This document shows, piece by piece, positions 1-6,603 of a DNA stretch of 11,294 nt. The translations under genes and the position numbers were made by a program. This DNA is from JADHUC01 sp964617665. GTDB lineage: Bacteria > Planctomycetota > Planctomycetia > Pirellulales > Pirellulaceae. The notes under the pieces are model-generated. The model saw only the letters and a program-made list of their open reading frames with translations, made no database searches and was not told the origin of the DNA. The first letter of the stretch is position 1, and the number at the start of each line of letters is the position of its first letter. Where the stretch lies: positions 1-11,294 of the forward strand of contig CAZUAH010000452.1 in the NCBI GenBank assembly GCA_964617665.1, in the 5' to 3' direction.

Positions 1-75
1 AAACCCGAACGATCGGAATATTTACGCTATAGCAACTTTGGTGCACCCGAGACTCCCGCCCCGCAGTACGAGTAA
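1..75 (+). CDS. C-terminal end of an unidentified plus-strand protein (partial)
   Basis: From base 1 the first frame is open for 24 codons and ends at TAA (73-75). The peptide ends in SNFGAPETPAPQYE, a hydrophilic, proline-rich tail of the kind often found at the end of a protein. Nothing is left that identifies a family. The stop lies 8 bases before the stop of the minus-strand gene at 84, so the two genes would converge tail to tail, a common arrangement that supports this being a real end. It is short enough that chance cannot be excluded. Confidence 0.4.
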   Translation, partial: KPERSEYLRYSNFGAPETPAPQYE

Positions 76-83
76 CGATCAGG

Positions 84-701
84 CTATGTGCCCTGCTTGC
101 GTGTTTCGTCTTGCGGCTTCCCAATAACAAAGCCCATCGCGATCACGATTGAACCGCCAATATACAATATCATGAACGTATTGTTGGCAAGGCTCTCCTT
201 GGTCAGCAACTTCGTGTAACGGGTGTCGGCCATCGGTTTCTGGCGCATCATCATGGCTGCGTAATAGTCTGCGAAGTCCTCTACCGAAGTCACCAACTCC
301 TTGTCGTCCATTCCGTGGCGCGACTCCTCTACCAAGCTCATGATTTTCCCGGCTATCTGCTCCTGCTCCGTCGTCAATTCGCCACTTTCGCGCAACGCTT
401 GTTCAGCAATCTGAACCTGATGAGCGCCGAAGATTATGTAATTGACACCCGCGTCCCGAAGTATCCCTCGATCGGGTTCCGCTTTCGCTCGTTCCGAACG
501 GAAAATGTGCTCAAAATGGACGGCCATTTCGTGGTGGTGGGCTGCGAGTTGAGCTAGCTGGAGTAGGCGATGGCGTTCTTGTTTAATGTGTCCTTCAAAG
601 TAGTTCTGGGCAACCCAAGAAAAGAAAACAAGACAAACGCCAGTCGCCTTCAAGGACCAAATGTTGGATTGGCGAATTGCTCTGAAGAATGAGTTAGACA
701 C
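84..701 (-). CDS. Small membrane protein with two transmembrane helices, unknown function
   Basis: A 205-residue protein of no family I recognise. The start is GTG at 701, with a weak AGGG ribosome site about 8 bases upstream; no other start keeps the first membrane helix. Hydrophobic segments lie near residues 15-34 and 174-194. Between them is a charged, apparently helical domain of about 135 residues with a histidine cluster (HHH, 55-57) and methionine-rich stretch (149-152). After helix 2 only about 11 polar residues remain. Two membrane helices flanking a helical domain resemble the input half of a chemoreceptor or sensor kinase, but no HAMP or output domain follows, so either this is a stand-alone protein or the resemblance is accidental. 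It has its own likely promoter at 762-788 and converges with the gene ending at 75. Confidence 0.75.
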   Translation of the reverse strand: MSNSFFRAIRQSNIWSLKATGVCLVFFSWVAQNYFEGHIKQERHRLLQLAQLAAHHHEMAVHFEHIFRSERAKAEPDRGILRDAGVNYIIFGAHQVQIAEQALRESGELTTEQEQIAGKIMSLVEESRHGMDDKELVTSVEDFADYYAAMMMRQKPMADTRYTKLLTKESLANNTFMILYIGGSIVIAMGFVIGKPQDETRKQGT

Positions 702-761
702 TTCGTTTGCCCTGCTTATTGAGGTGGGTATGTAACGTCACGACTCAAAAGCTTCGGTGGC

Positions 762-788
762 ATTGTAACATCCAGACGTGGCTTACAA
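762..788 (-). promoter_or_regulatory. Possible extended -10 promoter for the small membrane protein
   Basis: On the minus strand the sequence reads TGTTACAAT, an extended -10 (TGn then TACAAT, 5 of 6 to consensus, plus-strand 762-767). A TTGTAA sequence (783-788, 4 of 6) lies 15 bases upstream; this spacing is short, but an extended -10 tolerates a poor -35. Transcription would begin near 755, leaving about 54 bases of leader before the GTG at 701. Position and orientation fit the gene; planctomycete promoter consensus is assumed to be sigma-70-like. Confidence 0.35.
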
Positions 789-830
789 CATTTGGAGGGT
801 CGGATTCACGCAGAGAGTCTCAGTCGGCTA

Positions 831-1073
831 GGTCGACTCGAGCCTCCGGTCCCCGAATCGTCGTCCAATCCGTTCGCGCAGTTCGGTGTGGTGATCCACG
901 CCCGCTTCCCGCAGCAGAAACTACTCGACGCCCATCGTCTTCTCGAACGCCTCGCGGCCCTCGTCGTCTAGCACCTCGCTCCCGCAGGCGCGCAGGAGGA
1001 GTCACACCTCGCGGTGGCGCTTGGCGACGATCGAGCGGTGCTCCTTGCGTTCGGGTGGGCTCTCAGGGTAACG
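831..1073 (-). pseudogene. Decayed minus-strand coding frame with internal stops, unidentified
   Basis: This lies in the 415-base gap between the membrane protein and the DUF1080 gene. One minus-strand frame reads like protein across two internal stops: TGA (complement of 1002-1004) and TAG (921-923). It is bounded by TAG at 1074-1076 and TAG at 828-830. The three pieces contain RKEHRSIVAKRHREV, then EVLDDEGREAFEKTMGVE, then FLLREAGVDHHTELRERIG. These are charged, helix-like segments. The middle piece has G or C at nearly every third codon position, unlike random sequence. No start codon context or family is recognisable. A dying or horizontally acquired gene fragment is the simplest reading; chance in GC-rich DNA is the alternative. 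Confidence 0.3.
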
Positions 1074-1116
1074 CTAACGGAGGCGATGGCCTTCTTGCGG
1101 GCCGAGGTTGCGCCGC

Positions 1117-2406
1117 TCACTTCCGCTCGATGAGCTTCATCATGTCTTCGGTGATGGGCACGACTTCGAAGTCCTTGAAGAACATTTCGCAGTCGGCCCC
1201 GCCGTGCATTTGCAGGCCGAGCTTGCCCGTCTTCTCGCACGCTTCGTCGACGATATCCGACGTGCAGAATCCGTTGAGCGTCTGGACCAGGCGGTCGCCG
1301 TACGCGGCGGTGCAGGTCGTGTTCCACTGGTCGTCCTTATTGCGGACCTTTTCGACGAACTCGTCGTTCGTGACGACCCAGCCGCGACCGCGAACCATCT
1401 TGCCGTCAACAATGCCGGCGGTGTGCCAGAGGGCGGAGTCCCTGCCGCCGTTGGCGATTTCGTTCTGGAATCCGCGCAGTACCCACGGGGCGGTCGTTTC
1501 TTCGGCGCGAAAATACAGCGCGCTGTTGCCGCCGTGCATGCGGTACGTGACGCGAGCGATGAAGTTGTCGTAATCCTTGGTGGAAATGACAAGTCCGTCC
1601 TTCTTCTGGCTCTTGGCGTGGACGCCGCACAGAACGCCGTCTTCCGTGAAGGACCATTCTTCCGGGAGAACAAACTTGGCATTGACGAGCTGGTACTTGC
1701 CGTCGTCGCCTTTGACGAAGAACGGCTCCCACTTGCTCTCGCCCAGATCCTTGACGCGGATGTTCCTCCAAGCGACGGATCCGGACTTCCCGGCGTGAAT
1801 CTGCAGGCCGAAAAAGCCCTTCATCGAGAAGCTGTCGAACATATCGACGACCAGATTGCCGTTCAGCCAGGTCTTGATGGACGGTCCGACGCACTGAATT
1901 TCCACGTCGTTCCACTCGCCTTCCTTGCAGCTTGCCTGGGCGGCGTCGAGGCGATCCTGCGGGGTGTAGGCGTCGAGCCAAACGACGCCGAATTTATGGC
2001 CGCGACGCCCTTCGTCGTAGATGCGGCCGGTCAAGCCGCCGTCGGGAGTCATTTCGTATTGATAGCCATAGACCCGCTGGCGATCACCTTCCGCACGGGC
2101 GGCGGAGCGGAACTGGACGCCCGAATTCCCGGCTTCAAGAAATCTGTATTGCAGCCTCAGAATGAAGTTGCCGAATTCCTTTTCCGTACACAGGAACGTG
2201 TTGCCCGGCGTATCCGGAACGCATTTCCCGACGATCGAACCGTTCTCGACCTGGTACTCCGCCGATCCGCCGCGTTTGACCCAGCCGGCCAGGTCCTGGC
2301 CGTTGAACAGCGAGACGAATCCATCCTCGACTTCCGCCGCCCATACGTTCAGACCGATGGGCGCCAAGAGTCCGATCACCATAGCCGCTGCAAAGAACTT
2401 TCTCAT
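1117..2406 (-). CDS. Secreted DUF1080 (3-keto-disaccharide hydrolase-like) protein with two domains
   Basis: A 429-residue exported protein with two tandem DUF1080 domains (about 29-219 and 246-416). This beta-sandwich (LamG-like) family, named for a 3-keto-disaccharide hydrolase, is greatly expanded in planctomycetes and is linked to sugar breakdown outside the cytoplasm. Domain 1 opens with the hallmark SLFNGQDLAGW (32-42) and has NSGVQFR (94-100), LNGNLVVD (181-188) and GFFGLQIHAG (197-206). Domain 2 repeats the pattern with NSALYFR (294-300), WN (361-362) and GKLGLQMHGG (394-403), but lacks a clear LFNG opening, so it may be diverged. Residues 1-24 form a signal peptide, likely cut after VWAA. 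The start at 2406 is chosen over an upstream in-frame ATG (2766) because an AGGAGAG site sits 6 bases before it and the signal peptide begins there. The substrate is unknown. Confidence 0.9.
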   Translation of the reverse strand: MRKFFAAAMVIGLLAPIGLNVWAAEVEDGFVSLFNGQDLAGWVKRGGSAEYQVENGSIVGKCVPDTPGNTFLCTEKEFGNFILRLQYRFLEAGNSGVQFRSAARAEGDRQRVYGYQYEMTPDGGLTGRIYDEGRRGHKFGVVWLDAYTPQDRLDAAQASCKEGEWNDVEIQCVGPSIKTWLNGNLVVDMFDSFSMKGFFGLQIHAGKSGSVAWRNIRVKDLGESKWEPFFVKGDDGKYQLVNAKFVLPEEWSFTEDGVLCGVHAKSQKKDGLVISTKDYDNFIARVTYRMHGGNSALYFRAEETTAPWVLRGFQNEIANGGRDSALWHTAGIVDGKMVRGRGWVVTNDEFVEKVRNKDDQWNTTCTAAYGDRLVQTLNGFCTSDIVDEACEKTGKLGLQMHGGADCEMFFKDFEVVPITEDMMKLIERK

Positions 2407-2464
2407 CGTTGTCTCTCCTGGAAGTGGTACTGACGGATTGGGATTCTGCTTTTCAGTCCCGTCG

Positions 2465-2493
2465 ATTTTTGGCTCGTCGGGAGGCGTTGTCAA
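2465..2493 (-). promoter_or_regulatory. Sigma-70-like promoter of the DUF1080 gene
   Basis: Minus strand: a perfect TTGACA -35 box (complement of 2488-2493), a 17-base spacer and AAAAAT as -10 (2465-2470, 4 of 6 to TATAAT). Transcription would start near 2458, giving a leader of about 50 bases to the ATG at 2406. This also supports the downstream start, since an ATG at 2766 would lie upstream of the promoter. Confidence 0.5.
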
Positions 2494-2497
2494 GCGT

Positions 2498-2510
2498 CGG
2501 TTGCCAACCG
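2498..2510. promoter_or_regulatory. Palindrome adjoining the -35 box, possible regulator site
   Basis: CGGTTGCCAACCG is a perfect palindrome with 6-base arms around one central base. It ends 5 bases upstream of the TTGACA box of the DUF1080 promoter, so its centre is near -46 from the predicted start. That is where an activator, or a repressor overlapping the polymerase contact region, commonly binds. No regulator is known; a 13-base palindrome may also arise by chance. Confidence 0.3.
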
Positions 2511-2589
2511 CGCTGCCAGGGCGAGCGGCGGAAATCCTCTTGCCCGTGGGATAGGTGCCAAGATTCGGCAGAGCCGTGAAGACAGCGCG

Positions 2590-2610
2590 TTCCCAGGCAG
2601 GGCCTGGGAA
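2590..2610. repeat. REP-like palindrome (9-base stem, 3-base loop)
   Basis: TTCCCAGGC, loop AGG, GCCTGGGAA form a perfect 9-base stem. Flanking CGCGTT (2586-2591) and AACGCG (2615-2620) could extend it imperfectly, giving an overall inverted symmetry from 2586 to 2620. There is no U run on either side, so it is not a standard terminator. Palindromes of the TTCCCAGGC/GCCTGGGAA type are, as I recall, scattered between genes in many planctomycete and cyanobacterial genomes. Only one copy is present in this window, so the repeat status is inferred. Confidence 0.45.
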
Positions 2611-3104
2611 GGAGAACGCGGAAGGGCCGTGTCTATTTTCCGCATTCTTTGCCATCGTCGCAACGTTGGTCTTTTCTTGTTTGACGAGATCGTTTATGTA
2701 AGGGGCATGAGTGCCCACGATTACGACAAAGAACTGAAAGAACGCGACGAAACGATCAGGGAACATCCCCTCCGCGGCGTCCGTGTGCGAAAATGCTCAG
2801 CTACAGTTTCATCTGCCCCTTCGGGACAAGCGAAAGTACGACCGAGTTGCCGCGCCCCGAAATTCCGTGAAGAGCCTTCAAGAACGCGTTACCGGTAGCT
2901 CGCCAAAACTCGATCAGGTACTCGTGGATCTTGCTCGGTTTCGTTCGCGGCTGACAACTGCAAATAAACGTGTCCCGCGCGAGGGCGGCTCGTCCAGGGC
3001 CCAGCCAATGGCTTCTCAGACAGCAGACGATTGACCCCAGGGCCGCCCCCACCGCGCATTGCACGCGCCGCGGCGGCCTTGATCGAAACCTTGCGAAACG
3101 CCGG
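2611..3104. other. Gene-poor stretch between DUF1080 promoter region and MATE gene
   Basis: No convincing gene. A small hairpin GGGCA/TGCCC with a 4-base loop occurs at 2703-2716. One minus-strand frame ending at TAG (2801-2803) has a protein-like end (LSLVPKGQMKL preceded by KIHEYLIEFWRATGNAF), but upstream it turns into arginine- and cysteine-rich text without coding character, and no family is recognised. It may be another remnant, or the 3' flank of the MATE unit. Confidence 0.4.
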
Positions 3105-4556
3105 TTACAGGTCCGGGGGTTCGTGGAAGGCGAGGTCGTGATCCGTGGCCATCGATTCCTCTTGACTCGGAACGACGCGAATCGTCCGCCAATGGCCGCT
3201 ACGGTACCTCGCATAGAACAATCCGCTGAAGATCAGAAACGTGAATACCAACGCAACCCAGGCCACCTCGGGGGAGAGATTCAATACGTGCAAAGCCACG
3301 AACAGGATCGGAACCAACGCCCAATGCAAACTGACCGAGATGCACATGGCCCAGAACGTATCGCCAGCGCCGCGAAGTGCCCCCACGAAGACGATCACCA
3401 CCGCTTCGATCAGCACATAGAACGAAGCCATGCGAATCATGAAAACGGCGGTTGGCACAGCTTCGGCGAACGTAGGATCATTCTGGGACGGGCGGAACAC
3501 TTCGACCAGTTGATGAGGGAAGAACACGAAGAGGATCAGGATGACGGACGAGTAGACCCAACCGCTCTTCAGGCCCGACATGGTGGCGCGATGGGCCGTA
3601 TCCGGATCGCCCGCCCCCATGTAACGGCCCACCAGACTCATCACGCCGATTTCGAGCCCCACCAAGGGAAGAAATGACACCAAGTCCCAGTTGAACATGA
3701 TCGTCGTGGCCGTGGCGGTGACCAGACTATGCGCGTGAAAGATCAGGATCATCGTGCTGAACGCCAGGAGATTCAAAAACATCTCCACTCCGGCCGGGTA
3801 TCCGAACCAAAGCAGCTTCCGCATGACGTCTGGGTCAAATCTCAGCGAGTGGCGAATTCCGTACTCCCGGCGGTTCGACGGCAACAAATACGCGATCACC
3901 AGCACTCCCAAGCCGCACACACTGCCGGTGATGGTGCCGTATGCCGCGCCGCGGATGCCAAGGGCCGGCAGGCCGAACTTGCCGAAGATCAACGCGTAGT
4001 TCATACCGACATTCACGACCATGGCCACGATTGCGGACAGCATGACGACTCGCGTCCGGCCGCTGCCAGAAAAGAACGAACTCAAACAATGGCGCACGAG
4101 CCCAACACCAACCGCATAGATCAGAATGTCGAAATAAGCTCGTTGCGGTGCCAACTGTTCCGGCGCGATCTGGGAGATCTCGAACAATCCATAAACGAGC
4201 GGTCGGGCCAGGAGTATGAGCGGCCAGGCGGCCAGCGCGATCAGCACGGCCTGGGTAGTGGCCACCGCGCAATGCTGTTTGCGTCCCGCTCCCAGATATT
4301 GGGCCACCAACGCAGTCGTGTAGCCCGTCAGGCCGAGGAAGAAGGTCATCGTCATGAAGCAGGTCAACCCGCCGGCCATGGCGGCGTTCATCTGCTCCGG
4401 CCCCAGACGAGACAAGAACAGCCGGTCGGTGAAGGTCATCGCTGTTTCGCAGGCGTGTGAGACCACCATAGGCAGCGCAATAGCCAACAGCTCACGCACC
4501 CCGCCGGCGGCGCGATCGGCTGCCTTGTCCACAGGTGTCTCTTCGTCATGATTCAT
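3105..4556 (-). CDS. MATE-family multidrug/toxin efflux transporter
   Basis: A 483-residue inner-membrane antiporter of the MATE superfamily, which expels organic cations or drugs in exchange for Na+ or H+. Length and about 12 hydrophobic segments fit the family (usually 440-480). The two halves show the expected internal symmetry: ALPMVVSHACETAMTFTDRLFL (from residue 27) and QYLGAGR (86-92) in the N-lobe, and RYMGAGD (311-317) and ALRGAGDTFW (393-402) in the C-lobe. The N-terminal ~20 residues and C-terminal ~30 residues are polar and charged. The start ATG (4556) has only a modest AAGTGAG site about 9 bases upstream, yet leaves a normal cytosolic N-terminus. It stands alone: nearly 550 bases of sequence without an intact gene precede the hairpin downstream, and 157 bases separate it from the upstream gene. 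The substrate cannot be told. Confidence 0.93.
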   Translation of the reverse strand: MNHDEETPVDKAADRAAGGVRELLAIALPMVVSHACETAMTFTDRLFLSRLGPEQMNAAMAGGLTCFMTMTFFLGLTGYTTALVAQYLGAGRKQHCAVATTQAVLIALAAWPLILLARPLVYGLFEISQIAPEQLAPQRAYFDILIYAVGVGLVRHCLSSFFSGSGRTRVVMLSAIVAMVVNVGMNYALIFGKFGLPALGIRGAAYGTITGSVCGLGVLVIAYLLPSNRREYGIRHSLRFDPDVMRKLLWFGYPAGVEMFLNLLAFSTMILIFHAHSLVTATATTIMFNWDLVSFLPLVGLEIGVMSLVGRYMGAGDPDTAHRATMSGLKSGWVYSSVILILFVFFPHQLVEVFRPSQNDPTFAEAVPTAVFMIRMASFYVLIEAVVIVFVGALRGAGDTFWAMCISVSLHWALVPILFVALHVLNLSPEVAWVALVFTFLIFSGLFYARYRSGHWRTIRVVPSQEESMATDHDLAFHEPPDL

Positions 4557-4713
4557 CGAGGCGATCTCACTTCAGCTGGCCTCCAACGGGAGCGGCCGAA
4601 CGCGAACGGTGCGTATTCCAACCTGTTGAGGACAAAACCCGACCTACAAAGGTTCGGGGAATCAATCGGTGCCGTCGTTTTCCGCGACCGGGATTCTTAT
4701 CGCAAAGCGCCAG

Positions 4714-6219
4714 TCAATTTCCATTGCCGTCCGGCAACGCCTTCAAGATGCGGCCGACGGCATCGTTCAAGTACGGATAGAACCCTCCGGGGCTTGGTCC
4801 CATTCGCACTACGACCACATCGCGGGATGGGATGATCAACGTGACCTGTCCCATGAAGCCGGCCGACCAGTAGGCGTCTTTGGGGACTTGGTCCATGGTC
4901 GAAGGTCGGTTGAGCCAGAAGAGTCCGCCGTAATGTTCCTTCGCGTCGGCGGGAGCGGGGGTAGAGATGAACTCCGTCCAGCCTTCGGGCAGGATCCGCT
5001 CGCCTTGCCAGACGCCGTCCCAGAGGTGCAGGAGGCCGAAACGGACCCAATCGCGGGCCGAACCGTAGTCGTATCCCGAAAGGATGAAGTTGCCCCAGGC
5101 GTCGGTCTCCAGCACGTAGTTGCGGGCGCCGATCCGGTCGAACAATGCCCGCTGAGGAAAAGTCAGATACTCCCCGCCCTCCGCCTCGACCGTGTCACGA
5201 ATGATCTTCCCCAATGTCAATGGGTCGCTGTTCAGATAGCTCCACCTTGTATTGGGCGCAGTCTTTGGCGGCTGGTTCACCGCGTGCTCGAAAACGTTGA
5301 GCGAATCGAAGTAGACGCGCATGTGCTCGTTCCGCGTCGTGAAGGCCGGCGGCCCTCCCAGACCGAGATTGACGAAATCCAGTCCACTGCTCATTCGCAA
5401 CAGATCGCAGATACGGATCTCACGGCGCGGATCATCATCGGCCCGCCACTCTTTCACCGGAGCGGGCTGATCGATCTTCAACAGTCCACGCTGGACCAAC
5501 ACGCCGACCAGCGCCGCCGTGATGCTCTTGCCTTGCGACCAGCCGATTTGTGGCGTGTCCTTCGTCCAGCCGGGTGCGTAGCGTTCGCCGATGATTCTTC
5601 CACCGTACGCCACGACGAACGCACGGGTGTTCTGCTTCTGTTGCTCCATCGCCCAGTCGAGTGCAGCGGCCACGGCCTCGGCGTCCACGCCATCCGGGAT
5701 CGGCTCGGTCGCGCCTACGTCGCCGGAGGGCCAGGGCTGAGTGGCGGCGTCGGGAAGACCACGGGGGACCGGCACGGGCTTGTAGTATACGTCCTTCGCG
5801 CCGGATGGCAGGATCGTGGTACCTTGGTCGCCGTTGTACTTGGCGGTGCGAGGAGGAGCGCCGGGAGCGGTGACTGTGACCATACGTAGCTGGTGGTCAA
5901 CCTTGTATTCGAAATCGGGTTCCCAACCGAAAACATTGAACGGCGCGATATCCTGGGCGACCACTTCCTCCTGAGTCCGTTTGTAGGAACGCCCCACAAC
6001 CCAGAGCCCAGAGCAAATATGGTGAGCGGCCATGGCGGCGCGGAACTCTCGGCTTTCCCTTTCATCTTGATCGACGGGTTCGCGTTCCGGCAGAGTCTCG
6101 GCGGCTAGCAGGCCGCCTGACGCAAATGTACGATCAGCGCAATCGAATCGCACGTCGCCGAAAAGGACAAAGACGACGACAAGGAAAGTGACGATCTGTG
6201 TGACTTGTCGCATAGGCAT
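4714..6219 (-). CDS. Secreted serine hydrolase, beta-lactamase/CubicO fold
   Basis: A 501-residue exported protein of the class C beta-lactamase/esterase (CubicO) superfamily. The catalytic SxxK is SQGK (S228-K231) and the second element is Y-L-N (Y328-N330), matching the YxN box. The third box, usually HTG or KTG, is replaced by AGFMGQ (453-458) followed by the strand VTLIIPSRDVVVVRMG, as in many CubicO esterases; this argues against true beta-lactam resistance. Residues 8-25 are hydrophobic (signal peptide or anchor). Between this and the hydrolase domain (from about residue 176) lies a ~150-residue lead region including GLWVVGRSYKRTQEEVVAQD (71-90). The start at 6219 is chosen because GAAGGAG lies 8 bases upstream; an in-frame upstream ATG (6261) lacks a site. 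The substrate is unknown: peptidoglycan peptides, esters or lactones are possible. Confidence 0.88.
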   Translation of the reverse strand: MPMRQVTQIVTFLVVVFVLFGDVRFDCADRTFASGGLLAAETLPEREPVDQDERESREFRAAMAAHHICSGLWVVGRSYKRTQEEVVAQDIAPFNVFGWEPDFEYKVDHQLRMVTVTAPGAPPRTAKYNGDQGTTILPSGAKDVYYKPVPVPRGLPDAATQPWPSGDVGATEPIPDGVDAEAVAAALDWAMEQQKQNTRAFVVAYGGRIIGERYAPGWTKDTPQIGWSQGKSITAALVGVLVQRGLLKIDQPAPVKEWRADDDPRREIRICDLLRMSSGLDFVNLGLGGPPAFTTRNEHMRVYFDSLNVFEHAVNQPPKTAPNTRWSYLNSDPLTLGKIIRDTVEAEGGEYLTFPQRALFDRIGARNYVLETDAWGNFILSGYDYGSARDWVRFGLLHLWDGVWQGERILPEGWTEFISTPAPADAKEHYGGLFWLNRPSTMDQVPKDAYWSAGFMGQVTLIIPSRDVVVVRMGPSPGGFYPYLNDAVGRILKALPDGNGN

Positions 6220-6283
6220 AACATGGTCTCCTTCGTTAGAAGCAAGCCGGAAGCCTACCACAGAGGATAGGGGGAGAGAAAGC

Positions 6284-6532
6284 GTGGAAAGACCAATGGC
6301 ACGCCTTCTTGTTGTTTGCCTTCTGTCATACTGTCACGTGGCCTCGGCCGGGATTCGTATTCTGCCGTCGCCTCAATACGCTGAGGAACTGTCACATGCG
6401 ATCCGAATCAGCCCGACCCAGGGCGTCAACGTGGTCGTTGGTCCAGCATACGCGGGCCGCTCTCGAATTCAACGGATCGCTGGCGGGCGGGAGTCATGGC
6501 TACGACGGCTCGTTGCCTGTGAATCTGACTGA
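6284..6532 (+). pseudogene. Truncated 5' fragment of a secreted protein, possibly a GH20/GH84-type glycosidase
   Basis: An 82-residue frame opens with GTG (6284) behind a strong GGGGGAG site 7 bases upstream (or ATG at 6296). It encodes a signal peptide MARLLVVCLLSYCHVASA, then IRILPSPQYAEELSHAIRIS and GVNVVVGPA. This 'P-x-P ... (I)xxS ... VVVG' layout resembles the N-terminal domain in front of family 20/84 hexosaminidases and alpha-glucuronidases, proteins of 500 residues or more. Here coherence is lost after GPAY and the frame ends at 6532. A second frame, ending at TGA 6536, looks protein-like from 6447 (HTRAALEFNGSLAGGSHGYD), as if a frameshift occurred near 6447. It is divergent from the serine hydrolase with a 64-base gap. 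It could be expressed as an exported short peptide; the family link is tentative. Confidence 0.5.
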
Positions 6533-6603
6533 ATGACTCTGTTCAGAACGGCACGGAACGGAGGGTCATCGTAGTTTCGTTCTCTCGCGACTCAGCCTTA
6601 CTC

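Noticed and set aside
707..1573. A 288-codon plus-strand open frame
   Set aside because: Its first part is arginine/serine/proline-rich without coding character, and its second part is antisense to the DUF1080 gene.
1108..2433. A 441-codon plus-strand open frame
   Set aside because: It is antisense to the DUF1080 gene, which has a signal peptide, ribosome site and family motifs; the opposite frame is open because of the GC-rich codon pattern.
2703..2716. Hairpin GGGCA/TGCCC as a terminator
   Set aside because: Only 5 base pairs with no T run on either side, and it is not placed after a gene end.
2707..2898. Small plus-strand ORF beginning MSAHDYDKELKERDETIREH
   Set aside because: The start looks protein-like, but the only purine-rich site is one base from the ATG, the second half loses coding character, and no family is recognisable.
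3729..4460. A 243-codon plus-strand open frame
   Set aside because: It is antisense to the MATE gene and rich in Q, H and R, typical of a mirror frame of a membrane protein.
4669..5889. A 406-codon plus-strand open frame
   Set aside because: It is antisense to the serine hydrolase gene, which has the SxxK and YxN motifs.
4714..6219. Antibiotic-resistance beta-lactamase
   Set aside because: The third motif is not KTG/HTG and the domain layout is that of CubicO-type esterases or peptidases.
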